Assembly (NCBI RefSeq): GCF_000730165.1
Contig: NZ_CP022110.1
Location: 1,557,501 to 1,621,500, forward strand
DNA length: 64,000 nt
Origin: Nitrospirillum viridazoti CBAmc
Lineage (GTDB): Bacteria > Pseudomonadota > Alphaproteobacteria > Azospirillales > Azospirillaceae
Reading direction: 5' to 3'
Shown: positions 46,567-54,669 of the stretch, piece by piece
How positions within the stretch are numbered: position 1 is the first letter of the stretch
How the letters are laid out: each line of letters starts with the position of its first letter
Notes under the pieces: generated by a model
The model's input: the letters and a program-made list of their open reading frames with translations, nothing else
What the model was told of the DNA's origin: nothing
The model's database searches: none
Program-made: the position numbers and the translations under genes

Positions 46567-47796
46567 TCACGCCTGCGCCGGTTGCGTCTGGCTTTGCGGC
46601 TGCACCGCCTCTGTCTTCACCGGCGGGGCGAGACGCTTGAGACCGAACCAAGGCCGCAAGAAATTCACCCGCCGGACTATCTCGTAAGTGGCAAAACAGC
46701 CGGCGAAGGTGATGACGACCAGGATGGCCGCCTCCAGGCCCTGGGGTAGGCCCAGGGGCGCCAGGTTATGCCCTGCCACCACGGTGATGGTCTGGTGGAC
46801 CAGGTAGAAGGGGAAGACCGCCTGCACCAGGTACCGCAGCACGGGGCCGTCACGGTTCAGGTGGCGGGCGCCAAAGCCCAGCGCGGCGACGATGGCGCCC
46901 CACTGCTGGGCGGCATAGACGAGGCGCATCGCGGCGCGGATGCCCAGCGGGGCGGGTGGCGCGCCGAAGGGGTAGGCCCAGGTGTAATAGGCCACCACGG
47001 CGTAGGCGGGCACGGCCAGGGCCAGCCCCCACCAGCGCCAGCGGATGAAACCATCCCGCAGGGGCAGGGACTTGGCGATCAGGAAGCCGAAGAGGAAGAC
47101 GGTGAACGACAGGACATGATTGTACCAGTCGTGCAGCATCCAGTGGGTGATGGGGAAGCGCAGCTGCAGCATGTCCAGGGCGCACAGTGCCAGAAAGGGC
47201 AGGGCCATCAGGCGCCAGCCCACCAGCCGCGCCTCCAGCTGGGTCCCCGCCGCCCGCAGCCGCTCCCCCGCCAGCCCCAGCAGTACCGACAGCCCCAGGC
47301 TGTAGGCCAGCAGGTAGGACACGAACCACATATGGTTATAGGTGGGGGTCGTCAGGCAATCATTGACCCGGCACCAGTGGCCCGTGCCGCTGAGGTACTT
47401 CAGGTAAAAGGCCGGATAGTAGGTCTCAACCGGCGTCACCGCCTGCTCGATCACCTGGTAGTAGGTCTGCGGCGGCACCAGGACCAGCACGGCGAACACC
47501 AAGGGCGGCACGAGGCGGGCCAGCCGCGCCTTGGTCAGGGCGGCCACCGTCATCTTGTCGGCCATGAAACGGGTCGCGGCCCCCGACACGAGGAACAACA
47601 GGCTGAGACGCCAGGGGCTGGTCGCCATCAGCACCGGCGCCATGGCCGCTACCTCGTGCGGGCTTTTCACATGCCATTCCCAAGGCCCGTAGAACATGCC
47701 CACGTGGAACACGATCAAAGTGAAGAACGCCAGAACCCGGATCCAGTCCAAGTCGGGACGGCGGGTGACGGCTGGCGCAGGACGGGAAGGCATCAT
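46567..47796 (-). CDS. Acyltransferase-3/OpgC-like membrane protein, copy A
   Basis: A 409-residue integral membrane protein with about ten hydrophobic helices, of the acyltransferase 3 family. The catalytic-region His of family members is in LDWIRVLAFFTLIVFHVGMFY, followed by WHVKSP and FLVSGAATRFMADK. The conserved block GHWCRVNDCLTTPTYNHMWFVSYLLAY and the late FPFYLVHQTITVV complete the pattern. Such proteins transfer acyl groups, for example succinyl or acetyl, from the cytoplasm to periplasmic glycans. It is strongly similar to copy B (50115-51338) and is divergent from a LytTR gene. Confidence 0.85.
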   Translation of the reverse strand: MMPSRPAPAVTRRPDLDWIRVLAFFTLIVFHVGMFYGPWEWHVKSPHEVAAMAPVLMATSPWRLSLLFLVSGAATRFMADKMTVAALTKARLARLVPPLVFAVLVLVPPQTYYQVIEQAVTPVETYYPAFYLKYLSGTGHWCRVNDCLTTPTYNHMWFVSYLLAYSLGLSVLLGLAGERLRAAGTQLEARLVGWRLMALPFLALCALDMLQLRFPITHWMLHDWYNHVLSFTVFLFGFLIAKSLPLRDGFIRWRWWGLALAVPAYAVVAYYTWAYPFGAPPAPLGIRAAMRLVYAAQQWGAIVAALGFGARHLNRDGPVLRYLVQAVFPFYLVHQTITVVAGHNLAPLGLPQGLEAAILVVITFAGCFATYEIVRRVNFLRPWFGLKRLAPPVKTEAVQPQSQTQPAQA

Positions 47797-47957
47797 GTTC
47801 TTTCGGCCCCTGGTCGTAAGACATGTGGCGGCTGCCCGCGCCACTGCCCTAGGCTGACCTTAAGGAGGAAAGCTGGCCATTTCCCTGACGCGAGCGGCGG
47901 GTTTTCCGAGGCCGATGGGGACGGATGGTTGGCCGGCAGGGTCAAACGGATGAAAAA

Positions 47958-48839
47958 ATGAGACCGGCGGTGGATCGTTTGTCAGTCTTCTGGAGTACGC
48001 CCAGCCTGAAGGCCTGGGCCCTTGTGTGGCTGGGTTTCGCCTTTCTCCCCACCACCATCAACGCCTTCGCGCTGTTGACGGAATATCAGCGGACCAACCA
48101 GGACATCCCGGCCTGGGAGCCCTTCCTGCGGGAGTATTCCAGCGGCGTGGCCCTGCTGTTGGTGCTGCCCCTGGTGCGCTGGTCCATCAACCACACGCCG
48201 GGCTGGTCGGAGGCGCCGCTGCGCTGCGCCGTCCAGTTCCTGGGCACGGCCCTGGTCTTCAGCACCCTGCACCTGGCGGCGATGACCGTGCTGCGCATGG
48301 CCGCCTATGGCGCGCTGGGGCAAAGCTACGCCGTGGACGACCTGCGGGACGACCTGCCGTATGAGTTCCGCAAGGATTTGCTGACCTACCTGCTGATCGT
48401 GCTGGTGGTGGTGGGTGTGCGACACCTGATCCGCCTGTCGCGGTCGCTCGCCCTGGTCGAGGCGGCGGCGGCAAGCGCGGCGGCTCACGCCTCAGAGGGA
48501 CAGGCCCCACCGGCAGTGGCGGCGGAACCGACACGCATAGAACTGAAGGTGGGATCGCGCCGGGTCTACCTGGCGCCGGCGGACATCCTGCTGGTGCGCT
48601 CCGCCGGCAATTACATCGAGGTGGTGACCGCCGGGGCCGTCCACCTGGTGCGCCGCACGCTGGCGGATTTCCAGGCGGAATTGCCGCCGCCAAGCTTCGC
48701 GCGGGTCCATCGCTCGCACGTGGTGAACCGGGGCGCCATCGTCCGTATCGATAACCGGCCTTCCGGCGACATGGACTTGACGTTGACCAACGGCGCCACC
48801 ATCCCGGCCAGCCGCCGCTATAAATCAGAGCTATTCTAG
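47958..48839 (+). CDS. Membrane-anchored LytTR-family DNA-binding regulator, copy A
   Basis: A 293-residue protein. Four hydrophobic helices span about residues 17-165 (ALVWLGFAFLPTTINAFALL; GVALLLVLPLVRW; FLGTALVFSTLHLAAM; LTYLLIVLVVVGV). A linker and a LytTR domain follow (RIELKVGSRRVYLAPADILLVRSAGNYIEVVT, HLVRRTLADFQAELP, FARVHRSHVVNRGAI). It is thus a one-component membrane-bound regulator. ATG 47925 is an alternative start. It is homologous to copy B (51472-52374) and is divergently paired with the acyltransferase gene. Confidence 0.85.
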   Translation: MRPAVDRLSVFWSTPSLKAWALVWLGFAFLPTTINAFALLTEYQRTNQDIPAWEPFLREYSSGVALLLVLPLVRWSINHTPGWSEAPLRCAVQFLGTALVFSTLHLAAMTVLRMAAYGALGQSYAVDDLRDDLPYEFRKDLLTYLLIVLVVVGVRHLIRLSRSLALVEAAAASAAAHASEGQAPPAVAAEPTRIELKVGSRRVYLAPADILLVRSAGNYIEVVTAGAVHLVRRTLADFQAELPPPSFARVHRSHVVNRGAIVRIDNRPSGDMDLTLTNGATIPASRRYKSELF

Positions 48840-49085
48840 AATAGACGTATGCCCAAGCGATTATCTGCCGCGGCACCGCACCAGCCGGGGGTATAGGTCT
48901 AAGGTCCGTTTGAAGTGCGGGCATGCATTGGGCCAGACTGGCGACGTCGACGGGGACCTCACTTTTCTAGCGGGTTTCACACCTTTCTCCAAAGTGTCCA
49001 CGGCGACGGGCGCCCGAAATCCGGCCCAGCCGGCGTTGGTCGGCGTTAACCTTGTTTTTGGGTTGGTTGGAGGCACTGCCGACCG

Positions 49086-50045
49086 ATGGAAGCCTTGTCC
49101 CCGCACGCCATTCTGGCCGCGATTGTCGACTCGTCGGACGACGCCATCATCAGCAAGTCGCTGGATGGCACCGTCACCAGTTGGAACGCGGCGGCGGAGC
49201 GTCTGTTCGGCTACACCGCCGATGAAATGATCGGCCGCAACATTGCGGTACTGGCCCCCCCTGGGCGCGAGGCGGAGATGCCCAGCATCCTCGCCCGCCT
49301 GAAACAGGGGGAGCGCGTCAGCCACTTTGAGACGCTGCGCCGTCACAAGGATGGCCACACGCTGGAAATCTCACTGACCGTCTCGCCCGTGCGCGACGCT
49401 GACGGCAACCTGATCGGCGCGTCCAAGATCGCCCGCGACATCTCGCAGCATCGCCGCTCAGAACGCCAGATCTCCTTCCTGATGCAGGAGGTCGACCACC
49501 GCGCCAAGAACGCGCTGGCGGTGGTGCAATCCATCCTGCGCCTGACGCGGGCGGACTCGGTGGACGACTTCGTCGCCTTGGTGGAGGGACGCATCTCCGC
49601 GCTCGCCGCCATCCACAGCCAGGTGGCCAGCCGCCAATGGGTGGGCACCGACATGGACAGCCTGGCCCACATCTCCTTCGATCCCTTCGACCCCAGCGGC
49701 GCCCGTGTCACCCGCAGCGGGCCGCAGACGGTGCTGGGCCCCCAGGCCTCGCAGGCGCTGGGCCTGGCGCTGTATGAGCTGGCGGGCAACGCCGCCCGCT
49801 ATGGCGCCCTGAACCATCCGGACGGCCATGTCGACCTGTCGTGGCAGAGCGACGACAGCGCCCTGTCGGTCAACTGGCGCGAATGGGGCCTGCACGACAT
49901 CCGTCCGCCGATGCGCAAGGGCTTCGGCCTGACCGTGTGCCAGCTGCTGCTGGCGGGGCAGTTGGGCGGGCATCTGGACTTCGACTGGCAGGAGGGCGGT
50001 CTGGCCCTGGGCATCAGCCTGCCGCGCGCCAACCTGATGAACTGA
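49086..50045 (+). CDS. PAS-domain HWE-family sensor histidine kinase (orphan)
   Basis: A 319-residue soluble kinase. An N-terminal PAS domain (ILAAIVDSSDDAIISKSLDGTVTSWNAAAERLFGYTADEMIGRNI) with PAC tail is followed by the HWE/HisKA2-type dimerisation box around His138 in DHRAKNALAVVQSI. The ATPase part has the N-box YELAGNAARYGAL, the WREWG tryptophan/glutamate motif and GFGLTVCQLL. No response regulator is adjacent. HWE kinases in alphaproteobacteria often feed PhyR of the general stress response. It sits between the two duplicated acyltransferase/LytTR pairs. Confidence 0.9.
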   Translation: MEALSPHAILAAIVDSSDDAIISKSLDGTVTSWNAAAERLFGYTADEMIGRNIAVLAPPGREAEMPSILARLKQGERVSHFETLRRHKDGHTLEISLTVSPVRDADGNLIGASKIARDISQHRRSERQISFLMQEVDHRAKNALAVVQSILRLTRADSVDDFVALVEGRISALAAIHSQVASRQWVGTDMDSLAHISFDPFDPSGARVTRSGPQTVLGPQASQALGLALYELAGNAARYGALNHPDGHVDLSWQSDDSALSVNWREWGLHDIRPPMRKGFGLTVCQLLLAGQLGGHLDFDWQEGGLALGISLPRANLMN

Positions 50046-50114
50046 CGCCCGCCGGTCATGCCAGCGGCATGAGCATCTGCTCATGCCGCTGCACTTGCGG
50101 GAAATCTGATAAAT

Positions 50115-51338
50115 TCACGCCGGTTGCGCTTGTGTCTCCAAGCGCACCGCCGGCCGGGGCTTCAGCCCGAACCAGGGCCGCAACGGGTTCACCCGGCGCA
50201 CCGCCTCATAGACGGTGAGGCAGGTGGCGAAGGTTCCCAGGATCAGCAGCGGCGCCTCCAGCCCCTGGGGCAGGCCCGCCTTGGCCAGGTAATGCCCCAG
50301 GACGACGGTCGCCGTCTGGTGCACCAGGTAGAAGGGGAACACGGCCGGCACCAGATAGCGCAGGGCGGCGCTGTCGCGGGTCAGATGGCGGGCGCCGAAA
50401 CCCAGCACGGCGGCGATGGCGGCCCATTGGTCGGCCGCATAGACGAAGCGCATGACGGCGCGCAAGGCCTCGGGCGGCACCGCATCGTCCGCGCGGTAGG
50501 CCCAGGCATAGGTGGCGAAGACGGCGTAGGCGGGCAGGGCCACCAGCAGCGCCGGCCAGCGCAGGCGCAGGAAGCCCTGGCGCAGCGTTTCCGACTTCGC
50601 CATCAAGAAGCCGAACAGGAAGGCGCTGAACGACAGGGCGTGGTCGTACCAGTCGTTGACGATCCAATGCGTCATGGGAAAGCGGTCCAACAGGGCGTAG
50701 CGGATCAGGCCCAGGAACAGGAGGGGCAGCACCAGCAGGCGCCAGCCGCTCAAGGCCCGTTCCATGCCGCGCTCCAGCCGCGTCAGCAAAGATCCCGCGA
50801 CCGCCAGCAGGCCGCACAGCACCAGGGTGTAGGCCAGCAGATACGCCACGAACCACATGTGGTTGTAGGTCGGGGTCGCCAGGCAGTCTGTCCCCCGGCA
50901 CCAGTGGCCGCTGCCGGTGACGTATTTCAGGTAAAAGGCCGCATAGGGCAGGGCCTGATCCGGCACCTTCTCCACGATCTCGAAAAAGCTCTGCGGCGGT
51001 ACGATGACGAAGATGGCCAGCAGCAGGGGCGGCAGCAGGCGGGCCACCCGGGCCCGGGTCAGCGCCCCCACCGCCATCTTGTCGGCCATGACCATCTTGT
51101 CCGCCAGGAAACGCGTCGCGGCGCCCGAGACCAGGAACAGCAGCGTCAACCGCCATGGGCTGGTCAGCATCATGATGGGTTCCAGCGCCGGAACCGTATG
51201 CGGGCTTTTCACGTGCCAGTCCCACGGCACGTAGAACATTCCCACGTGATAGAGGATCAGCAGGAAGAAGGCGATGACGCGGATCCAGTCCAGGTCATGC
51301 CGGCGTGTCGAAAGGGGGAAAGGGGCGGAAACGGACAT
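50115..51338 (-). CDS. Acyltransferase-3/OpgC-like membrane protein, copy B
   Basis: A 407-residue homologue of copy A with the same landmarks: LDWIRVIAFFLLILYHVGMFY, DWHVKSP, FLVSGAATRF, GHWCRGTDCLATPTYNHMWFV and FPFYLVHQTATVVLGH. It differs by a short internal duplication (ADKMVMADKM where copy A has only ADKM). The C-terminus RRVNPLRPWFGLKPR also matches copy A, with Pro/Gln-rich tails in both. Divergent from LytTR copy B. The acyl donor and acceptor glycan are unknown. Confidence 0.85.
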   Translation of the reverse strand: MSVSAPFPLSTRRHDLDWIRVIAFFLLILYHVGMFYVPWDWHVKSPHTVPALEPIMMLTSPWRLTLLFLVSGAATRFLADKMVMADKMAVGALTRARVARLLPPLLLAIFVIVPPQSFFEIVEKVPDQALPYAAFYLKYVTGSGHWCRGTDCLATPTYNHMWFVAYLLAYTLVLCGLLAVAGSLLTRLERGMERALSGWRLLVLPLLFLGLIRYALLDRFPMTHWIVNDWYDHALSFSAFLFGFLMAKSETLRQGFLRLRWPALLVALPAYAVFATYAWAYRADDAVPPEALRAVMRFVYAADQWAAIAAVLGFGARHLTRDSAALRYLVPAVFPFYLVHQTATVVLGHYLAKAGLPQGLEAPLLILGTFATCLTVYEAVRRVNPLRPWFGLKPRPAVRLETQAQPA

Positions 51339-51471
51339 CGGCGTCGCATCCTCATGATCAGGCTGGCCGGGACACCGGCGATGGCGCTACGCTGGCATCC
51401 GGCCGCCGGCGCCCCCAAGAGGCGAGGGCGCGGGCGGCGGGATAAAGGGCGCGGATGGGGATTGAGCGGCG

Positions 51472-52374
51472 ATGTCCACGGCACCAGCGGCGGAGGGGAC
51501 GGCGCAGGCGGTGATGCTGCCGGGATGGCGGCTGTCGGCGCGCGCCACCTGGGCCTTGGTGTGGCTGGTTTTCTATTTCCTGCCCACCACCATCAACGTG
51601 CTGTCGGTCCTGTCGGAGCATAAGCGCGACGGCCGCCCCATCGCCGCGTGGGAGCCGATGTGTTGGGAATATTCCAGCGCCCTGGGGGGCTTGGCGGCGC
51701 TGCCGCTGGTCTATCTGGCGATCAGGCGGGCGCCGGGCTGGGCACGGGCACCGCTGCGCACCTTGGGCCTGCATCTGCTGCTGATGATCGCCTATGGCGT
51801 GGTGCACATCAGCCTGATGATGGGCCTTCGTGTCATCGTGTATGCCCTGGTGGGCGGCCACTACCATAGCGCCGGCAGTTGGGCCGACATCTTCCTCTAC
51901 GAGGTCCGCAAGGACGCGCTGACGTACCTGATCGCCGCCGCCATCCTGACCATGGGCCGGCAGTTGGTGCGGCTGTCGCGCGTGGTGGCGCTGGTGGAGG
52001 CGCAGCAGGCCGCGGCGGTTTCAGCACCAGCGGCTGCGCCGGCCGCTGTAGAACCTCCGGCCCGCCTGGAATTGAAGGTCGGCACCCGCCGCGTGTTCGT
52101 GGCACCGGAGGAGATCATCCAGGTCAGCGCCGCCGGCAAGTATGTGGAGATCATGACGGCGGAGCGGGTGCACCTGGTCCGCCGTTCCCTGGCCGACATC
52201 CAGTCCGACCTGCCGCCCCACCTGTTCGTGCGCGTCCACCGCTCCCGCCTGCTGAACCGCGCCACCATCCAGCGCGTGGACAGCCGCCCCTCCGGCGACC
52301 TGGACATCACCCTGACCACCGGCCTGACGGTGACCGCCAGCCGGCGCTACAAGACGGACCTGCTGCAGGTTTGA
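51472..52374 (+). CDS. Membrane-anchored LytTR-family DNA-binding regulator, copy B
   Basis: A 300-residue homologue of copy A: four hydrophobic helices (ALVWLVFYFLPTTINVLSVL at the start, then ALGGLAALPLVYLAI, LHLLLMIAYGVVHISLMM and LIAAAILTMG), an Ala-rich linker and a LytTR domain (LELKVGTRRVFVAPEEIIQVSAAGKYVEIMT; FVRVHRSRLLNRATI). Both copies share LPTTIN in the first helix and the end SRRYK. Likely autoregulatory and acting on the divergent acyltransferase gene. The hydrolase gene converges on it with only one base between stops. Confidence 0.85.
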   Translation: MSTAPAAEGTAQAVMLPGWRLSARATWALVWLVFYFLPTTINVLSVLSEHKRDGRPIAAWEPMCWEYSSALGGLAALPLVYLAIRRAPGWARAPLRTLGLHLLLMIAYGVVHISLMMGLRVIVYALVGGHYHSAGSWADIFLYEVRKDALTYLIAAAILTMGRQLVRLSRVVALVEAQQAAAVSAPAAAPAAVEPPARLELKVGTRRVFVAPEEIIQVSAAGKYVEIMTAERVHLVRRSLADIQSDLPPHLFVRVHRSRLLNRATIQRVDSRPSGDLDITLTTGLTVTASRRYKTDLLQV

Positions 52375-52375
52375 C

Positions 52376-53344
52376 CTACTGCCCATTCCCCCGCACGAAG
52401 CGGACGATGGCGCTGGTGATTCCGGGGTTGATGGCCAGGCCGGGGTCGGTGTAGGTGGCCAGGTTGCCGGCGCGGTCGTTCAAGGGCGCGTTCTTCATCA
52501 TGTGGTTCACACCCTCCAACCGCTCCAGCCGCACGCCCTGGCGGGCCTGGGACAGGCGGACGGCGTCCGACATGTCGATCTGGATGTCGTTGGTTCCCTG
52601 CAATACCAGCACGGGCTGGCTGGTGCGGGCCAGTTCCGCCGCCGGATCGATGGTCAGTTCCGAAATCAAATAGGGCTGGATGCTGGGGCGGAACAGGCTC
52701 ATCAACGGCGGCGGCACCTTGGCCACCGGCCGGCCCTGCTCCAGCTGGGCGATGGCGTCCAACGCCGCCCGCTGTACGTCCAGGGCCAAGTCCGTACGCG
52801 GCAACTGCTGGCGCATCATGTCGCCGTACGTGCGGCCGGGGGTGGCCACCAGGATCAGGCCCGCCACCGGCGCCTGTTCGGCCAGCAGGATGGCGGTCAG
52901 CCCGCCCTCGCTATGGCCCAGCAGGAAGACGGGACCGATGCCCGGCTGGGCGCGCAGGAAGGCCAGCCACTGGCCGGTGTCCTGCACATAGGTGTTCAGC
53001 CGCAGGTCCTCCTCCCGCGTCAGGGCGGCCTTGCTGGCGCTCACGCCGCGCTTGTCGATACGCAGGCTGGCGATGCCCTTCAGGGCCAGGGACTGGGCCA
53101 ACTGGCGCAGGGCGTCGGTGCGCAGCGAGGGGCCGTTGCCGTTGCGGTCCACCGGACCGGAGGCGGGCACCATCAGCACGGCGGGGACGGGCCCCGGCGG
53201 GGCCATGTCCGGCATCTGCAGCGTACCGGCCAGAAGACCGGGGCCGCCGTTGATCGTGACCTCCTGCTCCATGGCGCCGGCCCGGCCCGTGGCGAGCAGG
53301 GCGGCCAGCAGCAGAACCCGTTTCCAATGCCGTGCGCGCATCAT
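52376..53344 (-). CDS. Secreted alpha/beta-hydrolase
   Basis: A 322-residue hydrolase. A signal peptide ends at about residue 24 (GRAGA). The nucleophile elbow is GHSEGG with Ser145; the acid and histidine are probably in VLQGTNDIQID and EGVNHMM. The N-terminal PAVLMVPASGPVDRNGNG oxyanion region is typical of prolyl-oligopeptidase-like/BAAT-type esterases. GGAG precedes the tandem ATG pair at 53344. It begins 12 bases after the glycosyltransferase stop, so the two genes form an operon. Confidence 0.85.
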   Translation of the reverse strand: MMRARHWKRVLLLAALLATGRAGAMEQEVTINGGPGLLAGTLQMPDMAPPGPVPAVLMVPASGPVDRNGNGPSLRTDALRQLAQSLALKGIASLRIDKRGVSASKAALTREEDLRLNTYVQDTGQWLAFLRAQPGIGPVFLLGHSEGGLTAILLAEQAPVAGLILVATPGRTYGDMMRQQLPRTDLALDVQRAALDAIAQLEQGRPVAKVPPPLMSLFRPSIQPYLISELTIDPAAELARTSQPVLVLQGTNDIQIDMSDAVRLSQARQGVRLERLEGVNHMMKNAPLNDRAGNLATYTDPGLAINPGITSAIVRFVRGNGQ

Positions 53345-53355
53345 CCGTTCTCCGC

Positions 53356-54552
53356 TTACAGTCCGCCATCCCGGTGCGGGATCGGCACCGGGGTCACCAG
53401 GCCCAGGTAGAGGTCGCGCATGCGCCGGCCCACCTCGGCCTCGCCGAACTCCGGATCCACCACCCCGCGGCTGGCCAGGCCCAACCGGCGGCGCAGGGCC
53501 GCATCCTGCGCCAGGCGGGCCAGAACGACCGCCAGCGCCACCGGATCGCGGGGCGGGGCCAACAGGGCGTTGCGCCCCTCCACCGCCACCTCGCGGCTGC
53601 CCGGCACGTCGGTCGCCACGATGGCACGGCCGCAGGCCGCCGCCTCCAGCAGGCTCTTTGGCACGCCTTCGCCACCGCGGGAGGCCAGCACGGCGATGCC
53701 GGCGCGGGCCCAGACGGTGCGCACGTCGCTGACGGCCCCCAACCATTCGATGCCGGGCTCCGCCGCCCAGGCGTTCAGGGTCGCCTGGGGGATGGCGGCC
53801 GGGCTGTCGGTGTCGGGCGCACCCGCCAGGATCAGACGCAGGTCGGTGCCTTGGGCGCGCACGAGACGCACGGCGGCCACCAGATCCTCCACGCCTTTCA
53901 GGGTCAGCATGCGCGAAACCTGGGCGCAGGTGACGGGTCCCAGGGGCTCCGCCAGTTCCTCATAGTGGGTGAGATCCACGCCGGAGCCGCGGATCAGGCG
54001 CGACGCCGGCGGCCGGGGCCAGCCGGCGGCCAGCAGGGCGGCGTCGTCGCCGTTCTGCACCACCAGGGCCTGGCCCCGGCGCCAACCGGCGGCGTTCAGC
54101 GCCAGGCGCAGGAGCACCCGGCCCAGGGCCGCCTTGGTTCCCGTGCCCGACAGGCCCAGGCCCAGACCGGCCAGGGTGGCGACCACCCGGCTGTCGCGCA
54201 GGCCGGCCAGGAACAGGGCGAAGCCGCCCAGCACCGTGGGCTTCACCGCGATGTGGTGGATGATGGTGGGCCGTTCCCGGCGGTAGAGCCGCGCCAGGCG
54301 GCGGATGTCGCCCAGGGCGCTCAAGGGGTTGAAGCTGCCGCGCCGCCACGGCAGGGGAATGACGCGGAACCCCTCCGCCGCGATGGCCGGCCCGTCCTTG
54401 GCCACCCGGCAGGCCACGGCGACGTCGAACCCGGCGTCGCGGGCCGCCCGCGCCGTGGGCAGGCGGTGGGACCGGAAATACCAGTCCTCCGTCACGACGA
54501 ACAGCAAGGTGGGGCGGGGGGCGTCAGGCATGATGACCAAAGCGGCGTCCAC
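53356..54552 (-). CDS. Glycosyltransferase family 4 (GT-B fold)
   Basis: A 398-residue glycosyltransferase. The N-terminal half begins TLLFVVTEDWYFRSHRLPTARAARDAGFDVAVAC and includes IIHHIAVKPTVLGG. The C-terminal half holds the donor-binding blocks VSRMLTLKGVEDLVAA and RGGEGVPKSLLEAAACGRAIVATDVPG, with the GT4 EX7E-type acidic motif. It resembles enzymes that add the second sugar to lipid-linked saccharides (PglA-like), which is only an inference. ATG 54531 is an alternative start. It is upstream of the secreted hydrolase gene in one operon. Confidence 0.88.
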   Translation of the reverse strand: MDAALVIMPDAPRPTLLFVVTEDWYFRSHRLPTARAARDAGFDVAVACRVAKDGPAIAAEGFRVIPLPWRRGSFNPLSALGDIRRLARLYRRERPTIIHHIAVKPTVLGGFALFLAGLRDSRVVATLAGLGLGLSGTGTKAALGRVLLRLALNAAGWRRGQALVVQNGDDAALLAAGWPRPPASRLIRGSGVDLTHYEELAEPLGPVTCAQVSRMLTLKGVEDLVAAVRLVRAQGTDLRLILAGAPDTDSPAAIPQATLNAWAAEPGIEWLGAVSDVRTVWARAGIAVLASRGGEGVPKSLLEAAACGRAIVATDVPGSREVAVEGRNALLAPPRDPVALAVVLARLAQDAALRRRLGLASRGVVDPEFGEAEVGRRMRDLYLGLVTPVPIPHRDGGL

Positions 54553-54669
54553 TCAGGTAATGGCAGGGAACAGGGGGCGAGTTCTACCGGTTTTCCGACT
54601 GCCTGTCGTATACGTCCTATCGGATAAGTGAACCCGTTCCTGGCAGGGCACAGTATCGAGGGGTTGCGG

